Shown: piece by piece, positions 19,177-29,800 of the stretch
Layout: each line of letters opens with the position of its first letter
Position numbering within the stretch: the stretch's first letter is position 1
DNA from: Candidatus Nanohaloarchaea archaeon
GTDB taxonomy: Archaea > Nanohalarchaeota > Nanosalinia > Nanosalinales > Nanosalinaceae
Assembly (NCBI GenBank): GCA_014297435.1
Contig: JACOQA010000002.1
Coordinates: 185,961 to 249,960 of the forward strand
Direction of reading: 5' to 3'
DNA: 64,000 bases
The notes under the pieces: model-generated
Databases searched by the model: none
Seen by the model: only the letters and a program-made list of their open reading frames with translations
Told to the model about the DNA's origin: nothing
Position numbers and translations under genes: made by a program

Positions 19177-21315
19177 ATGGGCGCGATAGACTTTATCAAG
19201 AATAGAATAGTTTATCTTGCCTGGTCTATCGCAGGTTCTGCCGTACCTTATGCATTTGACACCGAAATTATTGGTATAGCTGCCTCTAAAATTGATGCTT
19301 TGGAATCTCTGCCGGGGGTAGAGCCTATAAATACAGAAGAACTTGGTTTAAAACACTACCTCTACATAATTATGCCTATTTTGTTGGATAGGGAGGTTTT
19401 CAAGTTCTTTGGAATTGACCTCTTTGAGGGCACCTACATCAACAGCGGAACGCCTTCTCTAGATCCTATGTATGATAGAAGCTCTGGCGAGATAAACAGA
19501 AGAGGTCGTGGTAGATCATCGGGTGAAGACTCTGATCGCGGTCTGGTAGGTAAGTTTCTTTCAGGAATCTTCGGTTTCATCTTTAGCACTAAAGGTATGA
19601 TTTTAGTTATACCTTTGATGTTGGTCGGAGGGCTTCTTGCTACAGGTTACGGTGCTTATGCGGGAGTGGCTGCAGATCAGGCTCTTGCAGGTTCAGGTCC
19701 TACTGAAGTTATAGAGGACACAGCTTCGACATTTTCAGAGGCAAAACAGCGAGTAATGTGTCTTTTCCAGGGTCCAGAATGCCTCAGACAGTGGAGGCTG
19801 AACAACACTAAAAGGCCTGACGCTAACGATGTCGGTGAGAACTATGGGTTGAAGATAAAGGAGTTCCGGTTAGGCTCTGGCTCCCAGCTCGATATAGCGT
19901 TCAAGAACAAAAATTACAAGATGCCTCTATCATTCAGAATAAGAAATACCCGCCATGGTCTAAAAGGGATCAATGCTAGAGATGTAGAATACAAGATAGA
20001 GGTGGTTGATTACGAACACGATACACAGAACCCTTTCTGTGAAACTGAATGGGTTAAAATAAACGGTTACGATGTCGATGATGACGGAGATGACTATGAT
20101 CTCTATCCGGGAACCTCTGCCGCAACAGGTTATAAGACATTGAATTCATTATCTCTTGAAAACTGTCATATGCTTTCACCTGGAGCAGGACAACAGAAAA
20201 CAGTTAACCTCTATCTAAGATATGATTACTTCTCTCAGGCGACCTTGTACTTCGATGCGATGTCAAGGCAGTACAAGAATTCGGAGAACATCGAGATAAG
20301 CACAAAACCTTCGGAAACTGCCGATACACCTGTTGAAGCAATATTAAATGTTGACTCGCCGGCAGTGTTTAATGAAGAAACGCTTAATTCTCAGCCTTTG
20401 GCTGTGAGAGCCACTTTGACCACAGAAGAAAGCGATGTTGAATACCAGGTCAGAGATTACGAGGTAACTGACTCGGAGAAGACCTGCGTGCCAGGAGAAG
20501 GAAACTGTGAGACAACATCGGGAATAGATTCAAATTCCTGCGCCCTCACCAGGGAGGGAGGATCAAACAAGTATGAGCTAAAGAGTGAAGCTAAGAAACG
20601 CCTTATAGCCGGATCTGGTGGTGGTGCGGATGATGCCATACCTGGAGATTACTGGTTCTCGGAAGATCGTCCTCCGGAACTCTTTGGATGTCTCTTCAGC
20701 TTAGAAGATGTTCAAAGCATAAATCCTGCCGGTGAAACACTTACAATGGGAATAGAAGCTAATTATACGGTGAAGAAGACTGAGTCTATCGATTCTTTCA
20801 AAGTTCTCAACTCTCAGTGCCGGAAGATAAACTGCCCAATAATCCGACCTGTCGAAAATAATCTTGAAGGCGTGGTAACCTCCAGCATTGGTCAAGATCA
20901 GGAGTACTGGACGAAGAGAAGCGCTATGTGTGATGGTTTAGATGCGGGTGATGGATGCAAGGTTGTGGAGTCCTACCAGCCTAGCTACGATAATTTAGGG
21001 GCTAAACCTACCGTAGATCAAGGTGAGATAGCAGTAAGAGTTTCATCAGGTAACCCTGATTGGTTCTCCTGCGAAATAAAAAATGGCGAAGTCCAGCCAG
21101 AGTATGGAAATATCGCAGGTTTCGATGAGAACCGTCTAGAATCTGTGTTTAATGGAGATATGGTTTTCGATTGGACCCAAACGGGGTGGCAGATAACTCG
21201 TGGCAGAGCCATATGTCCGAAGAAGTCTGAAGGCTCCTCTTCAACATGTGACGAGGACGAGGTAAAGACCCAGAGCGGAGAATGTGTCCTCGTGCCAAGT
21301 AGAGGCGTATATTAA
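19177..21315 (+). CDS. Large membrane-anchored protein with Cys-containing extracytoplasmic region, unknown family
   Basis: TM 'KGMILVIPLMLVGGLLATGYGAYAGV', long Cys-containing beta-rich C-terminus. Confidence 0.6.
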   Translation: MGAIDFIKNRIVYLAWSIAGSAVPYAFDTEIIGIAASKIDALESLPGVEPINTEELGLKHYLYIIMPILLDREVFKFFGIDLFEGTYINSGTPSLDPMYDRSSGEINRRGRGRSSGEDSDRGLVGKFLSGIFGFIFSTKGMILVIPLMLVGGLLATGYGAYAGVAADQALAGSGPTEVIEDTASTFSEAKQRVMCLFQGPECLRQWRLNNTKRPDANDVGENYGLKIKEFRLGSGSQLDIAFKNKNYKMPLSFRIRNTRHGLKGINARDVEYKIEVVDYEHDTQNPFCETEWVKINGYDVDDDGDDYDLYPGTSAATGYKTLNSLSLENCHMLSPGAGQQKTVNLYLRYDYFSQATLYFDAMSRQYKNSENIEISTKPSETADTPVEAILNVDSPAVFNEETLNSQPLAVRATLTTEESDVEYQVRDYEVTDSEKTCVPGEGNCETTSGIDSNSCALTREGGSNKYELKSEAKKRLIAGSGGGADDAIPGDYWFSEDRPPELFGCLFSLEDVQSINPAGETLTMGIEANYTVKKTESIDSFKVLNSQCRKINCPIIRPVENNLEGVVTSSIGQDQEYWTKRSAMCDGLDAGDGCKVVESYQPSYDNLGAKPTVDQGEIAVRVSSGNPDWFSCEIKNGEVQPEYGNIAGFDENRLESVFNGDMVFDWTQTGWQITRGRAICPKKSEGSSSTCDEDEVKTQSGECVLVPSRGVY

Positions 21316-22118
21316 GCTGTTGTCAGTGTGAGAATGTTCCTAGTGGCGATTGCAAAGCCGAGTAAAGCTATCAAGAAGAGATAGTACTTTCTCTCCTCTC
21401 CCTCTATATTCCTATCTATGTAAAGCACAGCAGGTATTATGATTAATCCTTTCATAACGAACATTCCTGCCGGACCTATTAGATCTATGAAAAATCTTCC
21501 GAGAACATGTTTCTCAACGGCAATATCAAGTCCTACGCCGACAGCAGTGATTGTCGCATCAAAGAAGTGAGCTGCAACAGGCAAAACGAAGCCGTATTTC
21601 AAAAGCTCCGGTTTGAAGCGTTCAAGTAAAATAAATCCGGTAAGCAACCAAGCGAGAGATATCCCGGCAGTCCACAGAAGAATACCTAAGTTGGCTATGG
21701 AGTAGAAAGTGAGAAGGAACCCCAAAGTCGCTATCCCGACAATTGAAAACGGTTTGAAATAGTCTATACCGGTTTTTCTCTGTAGCCCTAGCGAAATCAG
21801 AAGCACTGAGACTGTGAATCCGAACATCAGTATGTAGATGAAAGGTGTTTCAAGCAGAACAGTGTTTACTGCGTTAATATCTTTTAGAGATCTGAGGGCG
21901 CCGCCAAGAAATATATAAGGAGTTATGCCGATTATAAAGCCTCTGTCGATACTGATATCGAGCTTTTTGAGCAGAGGCAATCCAATGTATGCCGCGGCTA
22001 GGGCGAAAAGAGCTGAATATACTGCGGTGTTGAAGGGATTGTAGAAAACCGACTCGTTAGCCACAGGTCTCCAGAACTTGTCGATTAGAAAGCTTTTAAC
22101 CCCTCCAAGAGAACTCAT
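21312..22118 (-). CDS. DUF63 family membrane protein
   Basis: 'NPFNTAVYSALFALAAAYIGLPLLKKLDISIDRGFIIGITPYIFLGGALRSLKD' and polytopic pattern. Confidence 0.78.
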   Translation of the reverse strand: MSSLGGVKSFLIDKFWRPVANESVFYNPFNTAVYSALFALAAAYIGLPLLKKLDISIDRGFIIGITPYIFLGGALRSLKDINAVNTVLLETPFIYILMFGFTVSVLLISLGLQRKTGIDYFKPFSIVGIATLGFLLTFYSIANLGILLWTAGISLAWLLTGFILLERFKPELLKYGFVLPVAAHFFDATITAVGVGLDIAVEKHVLGRFFIDLIGPAGMFVMKGLIIIPAVLYIDRNIEGEERKYYLFLIALLGFAIATRNILTLTTA

Positions 22119-22123
22119 TAATT

Positions 22124-23101
22124 ATGCAAAAGGAAAAAGCAGTTTTAAGTCTCTTGTTTCTCTCGGTAGTCGCTTCGGGTTGCATGAGTTCCGGTAACTC
22201 GACAGGCTCAGTAACGGTAAAGAGTCTTAACGTCGAGCCAACTCAGATCTTTGAGGGTCAAAGCGTCAGAGCACAGATGGAGATCGAGAACACGGGGAAT
22301 ATTGCTGGCGAGGTAGCTATTGGAGAGGATGGTAAGGAGATACTTAGAGGGCATTGCCCGGATATATTCTCTGTAGATTCTTCAGGTTTCTCAGTTACCT
22401 CAACGCGGGACAGCTATGATGGAGAGTCAGCAAAGTTGGAGCCCGGAGATCAGTTGAGAGTAAGATGGAAGCTTAACCAGAAAGCGGAGAGAGTTCCGCT
22501 CTACGGTCTTGATTGCGATTTGAAGTTCCCTGTTAAGTTTAATTACTCGGTTTCGGGTCTCAGACAGGTTCAGATAAAGAAGAATAAAGAAGTTGAGGGC
22601 TCGAACAAGCTTCAAACACAGAGCTCGCCCGGACCGATGAATATAGTTATGGGTACTCTGCCAAGTTCTACTGGTAAAACCTCGACATTTATTGCTGACA
22701 CTTCAGACGATTCTAGAGATCTCAGCATAGCGATCCAGCTCCGGAACCCTAATCCGGAGAGCGAGGAGTACAGGAAGGGAGTTGTGGATGTTAATGAGAA
22801 CAGTTTCCGCATTGAAGCTACTGAACCTCTCGAGCTTGATGAATCTATGTCATTAGATGGAGAGGATATGGTTTGGAACGCAAACGGTTATTCTGATCCG
22901 AAATGTGAGGTTCCTCAGACACGAAGAGGTCTTAGACTCGATCAGGGCAAGTCCGTAACTATCAGATGTAACATTCCTTTACCTGAGAAAAACGAGCTTC
23001 AATCGCCTTCTGCTATATCTGAGATATCGGCTCATGTAAACTATACATATGAGAAAGATGCCGGCACGAGAAATATAAAGGTGGAGAGTCGTGGACAGTA
23101 A
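22124..23101 (+). CDS. Lipoprotein 1 of a tandem triplet
   Basis: Signal with lipobox 'LSVVASGC'; 'IFEGQSVRAQMEIENTGNIAGEV' CARDB/Ig-like. Confidence 0.65.
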   Translation: MQKEKAVLSLLFLSVVASGCMSSGNSTGSVTVKSLNVEPTQIFEGQSVRAQMEIENTGNIAGEVAIGEDGKEILRGHCPDIFSVDSSGFSVTSTRDSYDGESAKLEPGDQLRVRWKLNQKAERVPLYGLDCDLKFPVKFNYSVSGLRQVQIKKNKEVEGSNKLQTQSSPGPMNIVMGTLPSSTGKTSTFIADTSDDSRDLSIAIQLRNPNPESEEYRKGVVDVNENSFRIEATEPLELDESMSLDGEDMVWNANGYSDPKCEVPQTRRGLRLDQGKSVTIRCNIPLPEKNELQSPSAISEISAHVNYTYEKDAGTRNIKVESRGQ

Positions 23102-23864
23102 AATAACTATTTTTCTGGCTCTTGTGGTTGTAGCTTCTGGCTGCGCACAGCAAGAGTCAGAAAATTCGCCTGAAAAAGGGCTTGAAGTCAAGGATTTTTC
23201 GATATCCGAGAAAAGCCTTGTTCCGTCACAGCAAGCATATATAACTCTAGTTTTGAAGAACCATCACACGCAACAGATTAACCTTCGGGATATCTCTCTT
23301 TACAACACGGGTTTGCTCAAAGCCGATAAACAGGGGTGTAGACCTGAAAATATAGAGGTAGCTACAGCAGATGTGGCGCCTGAAATGGAGTGTACATGGA
23401 AGGTCGAAGCGCCCGAAGATATTGGAGCCTTCAACTCAAAATCTGTATCTCTTAAGCTCAACATTGAGTATGATTCGCAGCTAGAGCCGACAGAACCGTT
23501 TAAGATAGATTTCAAGAGTCCTGAAGACATAACTGAAACTTCTAATTTAGAGAAAACCTATACTAATAGTGAGATCAAGTTAGATATTTCGACCGAAAAT
23601 CCTGCACCTTCTCAGGGAAGGTTGATAGATTTAACTATTTCTAGCGCGGGAAAGGGCAGGGTTGCATCTGACTTTTCTATGGACTATAGTCCTTCCGGGG
23701 TCTTCGAGGATTGTGATCAACAAAAAGAGATCGTGGTAGGATCCTCTGTAGAGTTTAGCTGCCAGATAAGCTCTGATCAAACGGTTGAACGGAATCTAAT
23801 GATCTCCACATCTTATAAATACGTCAAAGCACCAACGCTTGATGTCGAGGTCGTTAAAAGATGA
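23091..23864 (+). CDS. Lipoprotein 2 of a tandem triplet (GTG start)
   Basis: Lipobox 'VVVASGC'; overlaps both neighbours. Confidence 0.62.
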   Translation: MDSKITIFLALVVVASGCAQQESENSPEKGLEVKDFSISEKSLVPSQQAYITLVLKNHHTQQINLRDISLYNTGLLKADKQGCRPENIEVATADVAPEMECTWKVEAPEDIGAFNSKSVSLKLNIEYDSQLEPTEPFKIDFKSPEDITETSNLEKTYTNSEIKLDISTENPAPSQGRLIDLTISSAGKGRVASDFSMDYSPSGVFEDCDQQKEIVVGSSVEFSCQISSDQTVERNLMISTSYKYVKAPTLDVEVVKR

Positions 23865-24772
23865 TAGAAAAAAGAGCTATTGTTTTTATTGCGCTTGTTG
23901 TTGTTGCCTCTGGATGCGCATCAACTACAACCCCTGAAAATTCTTCAACTGCGGACAGTGTTTCAGTAATGAACTTCACTGCCTATCCTTCTTCTCCCTA
24001 TAGCGGAGAGCAGGTGCGCTTAAGACTTACGCTAAAGAATACCGGTGATGCTACGGCTGAAGATGTTACCGCACAGCTATTTAACGTTCCGTTTTCAGGC
24101 TCAGGTAATGTTTGGGACTATGTAGGAGATCAATCGGCTGATAAAAGCTTCGGAACGCTTGAGCCAAGGGATGACGAGAACAATCTTCCTGCAAGACCTT
24201 CGACAAAGGTCTGGAACATTAAAGCACCAACTTTGGAGAACGGCGTGACAATCCCTTACAACTTCAAGTCGAGGATTTACTACAAATACAGCACTCAGGG
24301 AACTTCGAGAATTACCTTGATGAGTAGAGAGCGTTTCCAGAATGAAAGAACAAGAAGCAGACCGACGCTTGACACAACCTCGGGTCCTATTCAGATGAGC
24401 ATAAGGACTAAGTCGCCAATTACATATACGGGAGATTCGCCGACAAACTCTCAGATGTGTATCCAAGTCAAGAACGAAGGGAGCGGAACACCTTTCGTGT
24501 CGGACGATTATGATGTAAGCGACTCGGAGGAAAACACTGTTGAGATAACAGTTCCTGACCAAGGATCGATTGATTTCTCGGCAAATCAGGGAGATGGCAA
24601 CTCCGCAGAACTAGATCTCGTTGGAGGAAGAGGTTTCTCTTGCTTTACAATCGAAGCTACAGGCGGTATCGGTCCACAGCAGGAGATACCTGTAATAGTG
24701 GAAGCTGACTACGGATACCTTAAAGAGGATACACAAACTGTAAGGGTGAGGGGAAGCCGCCTATCTAACTAA
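23861..24772 (+). CDS. Lipoprotein 3 of a tandem triplet
   Basis: Lipobox 'VVVASGC'; 'PYSGEQVRLRLTLKNTGDATAEDV'; 4-nt overlap. Confidence 0.65.
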   Translation: MIEKRAIVFIALVVVASGCASTTTPENSSTADSVSVMNFTAYPSSPYSGEQVRLRLTLKNTGDATAEDVTAQLFNVPFSGSGNVWDYVGDQSADKSFGTLEPRDDENNLPARPSTKVWNIKAPTLENGVTIPYNFKSRIYYKYSTQGTSRITLMSRERFQNERTRSRPTLDTTSGPIQMSIRTKSPITYTGDSPTNSQMCIQVKNEGSGTPFVSDDYDVSDSEENTVEITVPDQGSIDFSANQGDGNSAELDLVGGRGFSCFTIEATGGIGPQQEIPVIVEADYGYLKEDTQTVRVRGSRLSN

Positions 24773-24985
24773 CCTTTCTACTTTTCCTCTTTTCCATTTA
24801 ATATCCGCATCTAACAGTATTCTGAGTACTTTTTGGTTCTTCTATAAATTTAAAGAGGTAAATATTGAAATCTGAAGCTGTTCGTTTACCAGCCTCTCAA
24901 TCAATTGGGGTTACCAGATAATATGTAGTCTACTGAGATGTATGAAAGAAGGAATTGAGGAAAAAAGAGGATAGATAAGAAATAC

Positions 24986-26737
24986 TTAGATGAGGTAGAG
25001 GGCTGAGAGAACTATTCCCAGTCCTGCAACGATCGAGGCGATTACTTTGCTACCTGTGTTGCCATCTACCTCGCTGATGAAGCTGGAGATGCTCTGTGTG
25101 AACGAGCCAGAGACCTGGTTCTGGTCTGACTCAATAGCTTCCTCTATGTCTTCTCCAACTACAAGTCTTACTGTCTTCGACTTCTGAATTTCTTTGCCTG
25201 TTGCGGTTGCTGTGATCACAACCTCTCCTTCCTTCTTGAAAGGAATTCCTGCGTAGAGGTAGACGTTCTCTGACTGTCCTCCCTCAATTGTAACGTTGTC
25301 GGTTCCTAAGTCTACCCATTCAGGTCCGTCGGTCTTCAAGGCGTAAGTGTTCTGCTGTGTTCCTGTGTTGTTTAGCTGAATTTCGTAGACTGTCGAACGG
25401 TTCTCTCCAGCTGATACTACTTCAGGAAGCACGTCCATCTCTAGATCATAGCAGTTCTCGACTACTACGTTGGTTTGTGCGGATGATGTCGGCTCTCCGA
25501 ATGTTTCAGCTGTTGTCTGAACTGTTACAGGGTAACTGTCTGGCTGTCTGTTTCCTAGATTGACTGTTACGTTGGTTGATTCTCCTTCTTCAAGCTGGAC
25601 GTTCGAAGTTGAAAGGTTGCCGTCCGAGGTTGAAAGGCTGAATGTTTCTGCTGCAGCTCCCGTGTTTTGAACTCTTACTTCTGCGGAAGCTCTCTCGTCC
25701 TCACAGTATCGAGGATTTGAGTTAGTGTAGCCGATTGATGCTTCCATGCCGTTCTGTACGTTTAGTCCGACATTTGTTGAACTTGTTGATTCTCCTTCTG
25801 CAGCGATCTGGATCTGCTGTCCTCCAAGTTCTTCCGGTCTTACATTTAATGTGGTTGTCTCTGTTTCTCCGGATGCGACTTCTAGCTCTTCTTCTGCTAG
25901 TTCTCCTGCCGAACTTGTAACCCGGAAGACGTCAGACTTGGTTCCAAGATTTTCGATTGATACTTCGAACTCTGCCTGGTTGAATGCTGCTACGTCCTGT
26001 GTCTGCGGCTGGACGTTCATCTCGGAATCGAAGCAGGTTTCTGCTGTGAAGCTGATTCTGTCGATCTCCTGTGCGTAACTTGTTATTGATGCGGTGACTA
26101 GGTTGAAGTTTCTCTCAATTTCTGAGTTCGAAGAGATTCTGAGTTCAACTGTCTTTGTCTCTCCGTCCTCAAGGCTTACTCTCTCTGTTGAGAGCTGTCC
26201 GTAATCTGTCTCGAGGCTGAACTCTTCCTGCTGAATTCCGTCGTTCGTTACCTCGATCTTGTATGTTGCTGCCTGTCCTAGGCAAGCTGTCTGAGAACTT
26301 TCAGCTACTTCAACGGAAACGTCGTGGTCTTTGATTACGTTGACTTCTCCGTTTGTTGTGAATGTTGTGCCTGAGGCTTGAGAAGTTGCGTAGAGTTCGA
26401 ACGAGTATGTTCCTTCGTCCTTGTCGACTGCTGGATTGTACCAGACATTTACTGTTCTGGATTCTCCTGAGTCAAGAGTTACTTCGGTTGGTGCGATCGA
26501 TATCTCGGATGGTTCTGAAGAACTGAACTTGAAACTGTCTTTTACTGGTCCGAGGTTCTCGACTTCCATCTCGTAGGAAGTGAAGGAGTCGATCCTCGAA
26601 CTTGATTCATCTGGGAATAGTGTTAGGTCTGCGGGTCCTGCCGCGACCGCTGTTGTCATTATTGTTATTAGAAGTGTTAGTATGGTTAGACGTTTAGAGA
26701 GATTCATAGCTTTAAGTGTCACCTGATGATAACACAA
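24986..26737 (-). CDS. Surface protein with repeated NEW3/Ig-like domains and C-terminal TM anchor
   Basis: Repeats 'YEIEVTNDGIQQEEFSLET...LEDGETKTVELRI'; C-terminal 'SKVIASIVAGLGIVLSALYLI'. Probable start at an internal Met ('MNLSKRLTILTLLITIMTT'). Confidence 0.7.
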   Translation of the reverse strand: MCYHQVTLKAMNLSKRLTILTLLITIMTTAVAAGPADLTLFPDESSSRIDSFTSYEMEVENLGPVKDSFKFSSSEPSEISIAPTEVTLDSGESRTVNVWYNPAVDKDEGTYSFELYATSQASGTTFTTNGEVNVIKDHDVSVEVAESSQTACLGQAATYKIEVTNDGIQQEEFSLETDYGQLSTERVSLEDGETKTVELRISSNSEIERNFNLVTASITSYAQEIDRISFTAETCFDSEMNVQPQTQDVAAFNQAEFEVSIENLGTKSDVFRVTSSAGELAEEELEVASGETETTTLNVRPEELGGQQIQIAAEGESTSSTNVGLNVQNGMEASIGYTNSNPRYCEDERASAEVRVQNTGAAAETFSLSTSDGNLSTSNVQLEEGESTNVTVNLGNRQPDSYPVTVQTTAETFGEPTSSAQTNVVVENCYDLEMDVLPEVVSAGENRSTVYEIQLNNTGTQQNTYALKTDGPEWVDLGTDNVTIEGGQSENVYLYAGIPFKKEGEVVITATATGKEIQKSKTVRLVVGEDIEEAIESDQNQVSGSFTQSISSFISEVDGNTGSKVIASIVAGLGIVLSALYLI

Positions 26738-26857
26738 ATTCTTAACTCTTTTATACCTTTTTACATGCCGTAATGGTTACAGAAGTTAATAACTGCTTAA
26801 TGAGAAACTAAAAAGTTCTAGAAACGATTAAAAAAAGTAGTAGAGCGTTTGAAGCCG

Positions 26858-29800
26858 TCAGAAGATTCCAAACAACCTATCAATCAAGCCTTTCTTCCTT
26901 GGCTGTTTCGAACCTCCTGCCCATACACGGACATCCTTCTTGAAGACCTCCGATCCATCCGAAGAGACCGTGATCTCTGCCGTTCCTTCACCTTCCTCAC
27001 GAGGTGTCAGGTAGAAGAAGACTGTCTTCTTCTCGCCGGTATCCAACAATACCTGTCTCTCCGACTGGGAAACCCAGGTGTCCGGCAAACCTTCAAGCTC
27101 AAGCTGGTAACGCTTCACCTCTCTATGGGTGTTATAGAGATCAACCTTCACCAAGCCTTCCTCAGACTCGACAGAGGCAATCTGATCAGGGAAGCTCTCA
27201 ACCTCGTTACCAAGCTCCAAGACCTCAACAGTTGTCGAAGCGCTTCCAGACTTACCGCCTGTTACAGCACGAACCTCAAACTCGTGCTCACCGGGATCAC
27301 TGGCGCTTACATCGAAGCAGACCTCTCCGCTCTGAGTCTTCGAATCAACTACTCTTCCATCTCTCAACAGGTAGACCTTAGGATCGATCTGCGAACTAAC
27401 GTCGCCACAGATCTCGTAGGTCTCGCCTTCAAACACTTCACGAGGTGCGTAGACAGCTTCCACTGTCGCAACCGGAAGGATTGAAACAGCCGTTGACTGT
27501 GAAGCTCCATTAGTCGAAACCTCGACATTCTGCTGTCCTACTTGGTTTGAACGTACGTAGACCTGGTAGTAGCCATCAGGCTGTGTTGTGGTCGATGCTA
27601 CACGTTCAAAGCCTACTTCTATATCAGCCTGGCTTCTGCCTCTGACGCCGTCAACGTACCCGGAAACCTTGAACGATTTTCCGGCAACAACTTCCCTTGG
27701 TGAAACCTCTACGGTCATCGAGGAAGCCTCTCCGCCTCCAACGTTTCCAAGTCCGCAGTCCCTGACATCGATCGTTCGGGTAACCGAGTCAAAGCCTCCG
27801 TTCGAGACCTGAACTCTGTAGTTCTCTGAACCCGACCCTTGGACGTTTGTGAAACGGATGTTCTTCGTCCTGTAACCGTCTCCGGATACATGGATGTCTC
27901 TTACAACTTCGCCGTCAAGTCCGGTTCCCTGGATCTCAACGACTTTACCGTAACTATCTCTATTACTTACAGTGACTCTTGTCGTGAAGCTTTCACCTCT
28001 ACATACGTAGTTAGGTCCTGAGACTTCGGTGATTCTGAGCTCCCCATCTTCCTCGTCAGAGTCATCGTCTTCTCTTTCTAAAGTGAAGTCTTCGGTCTCC
28101 GGTTCTCCTTCTTCAAGTTCTATATCTCTTGTCTCTGTTTCGTAACCGTCTTTTGAGACCGTTATCTCGTAGTCATCAGGTTCGAGGCTGAAGTAAGCCT
28201 CTCCCTCATCATCGGTTTCATCTGATTCATCGTCGCCGTTTTCGACTTCTACCTCTGCGTCTTCTATCGGATCGTTATCTTCGTCTTCAACGCTAACTGT
28301 AAGATCTACTTCTTCCTCGTCAGAATCATCGTCGGTCTCCCCAACTTCTATCGTTTCGGTCTCTGTATCGGAACCTTCGGATCCGACAACCTCCAGTTCT
28401 ACATCATAGTCTCCTTCTTCATCGAAGGTGTAATCTACTTCCTCACCGTACTTGTCAGGAATACCGTTCTCGTCGAAGTCCCATATAAAGCTGTCCGCTC
28501 CTGTCGAATCGGATGCATCGAACTCTACTTCTTCACCTGCCTCGGGTTCGTTAGGGCTCCAGTCAAAATCAGCTTCAACTTCTTCATCTGTCCCATCTTC
28601 TAGCTCCGAAAGCTCAAGATCAATGGATTCTTCCTCTCCTTCGTCAAGATCCACGGTTTTTGAGGCTGTTTCATAATCTGGGTCGGAAGCTGTTACTTCG
28701 TATTCGCTAGGCTTAAGCTGGAAAAGGACTTCTCCATTCTCATCAGTCTCTTCACTTGTTGTCTCGCCGTTCTCGGCTTCAACATCTATATCTTCGAGAG
28801 CATCACCGTCTTCATCGACTACATTTACTGTCAATTCTGCTTGTTCTTCTTCACCTTCCTCAACTAGCTCAATCGTTTCCTCTGTTGGTTCTCCCGAGTT
28901 CACTTCTACATCATCTCTCGAGTTATCCTGGTAATCGTACTTCGAAACATCTATGTCGTATTCTCCTTCTTCAAGTGAGAAGCTGACCTCTCCATCATCG
29001 TCAGTCTCTTTCTCCTGATTGTCAACTTCGACAGTCGCATCCTCAAGAGGATCTTCTTCTGAATCTGTAACTGTTACTTCAAGAGTTCCTCCATCTCCGT
29101 TTACATTAAGAGTTACTTCATCGCTCGTGAAGCTCTCTCCTTCACACGCTCCGCTGTCAACATCAAATTTCGCGTTGATATCAACATCGCCGGTGTCAAG
29201 ATCTTCCGTATCAAAGTCTACTTCGTAGTCATCATCGCTGTAACCATCTACAGTTATTTCGTCTGAAGCTACTTCATCTCCGTCTGCCTCTATAATCAGT
29301 TCGCCTTCTTCATCCTCGGATTCTGCGTTCTCAATATTTACTGCGGCAGTAACTTCTTCGTCTTGGTTGGCAAAGTCCTCGTTCAGATCAACCGTAACTG
29401 TTTCATCATCCAAACCGCACTTAACTCTCTCTTCGGTGAAGAAATAGTTTCTTTCAGAGTTCGAGGTTGCGGTTCCGTCCGAGGCTTCCACTTTCCAAAT
29501 GTACTCTCTATCGTAGCTTAGGCTTCTCCAGTCAGGGAGGGTAAAGTCAACGTTATCGCCTTCATCAACATTCCTTAGTTCGTCGTAATCATCGCTATCC
29601 AGAGTCCTGATCCTGTCTCCGTCATTGTCTAGTACTTTAATAGTGTAGTCAAGATCGTCTCCGTCTCTGTCTTCCGCGCTAAACTCGAAAGTTGGTGTTG
29701 TACTTACTATTTCGTCTTCTGAAGGATTCTGAAGATCAAAGTTTCCGGGAGCCTGATTATCAGGTTCTGAATCTTGAGTCCATTCAAGTGTTATCTTCTC

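Noticed and set aside
28452-29228. Plus-strand ORFs opposite the 1084-aa acidic gene (Ser/Leu-rich)
   Set aside because: Mirror ORFs produced by D/E-rich codons on the minus strand; no SD, no plausible protein composition.
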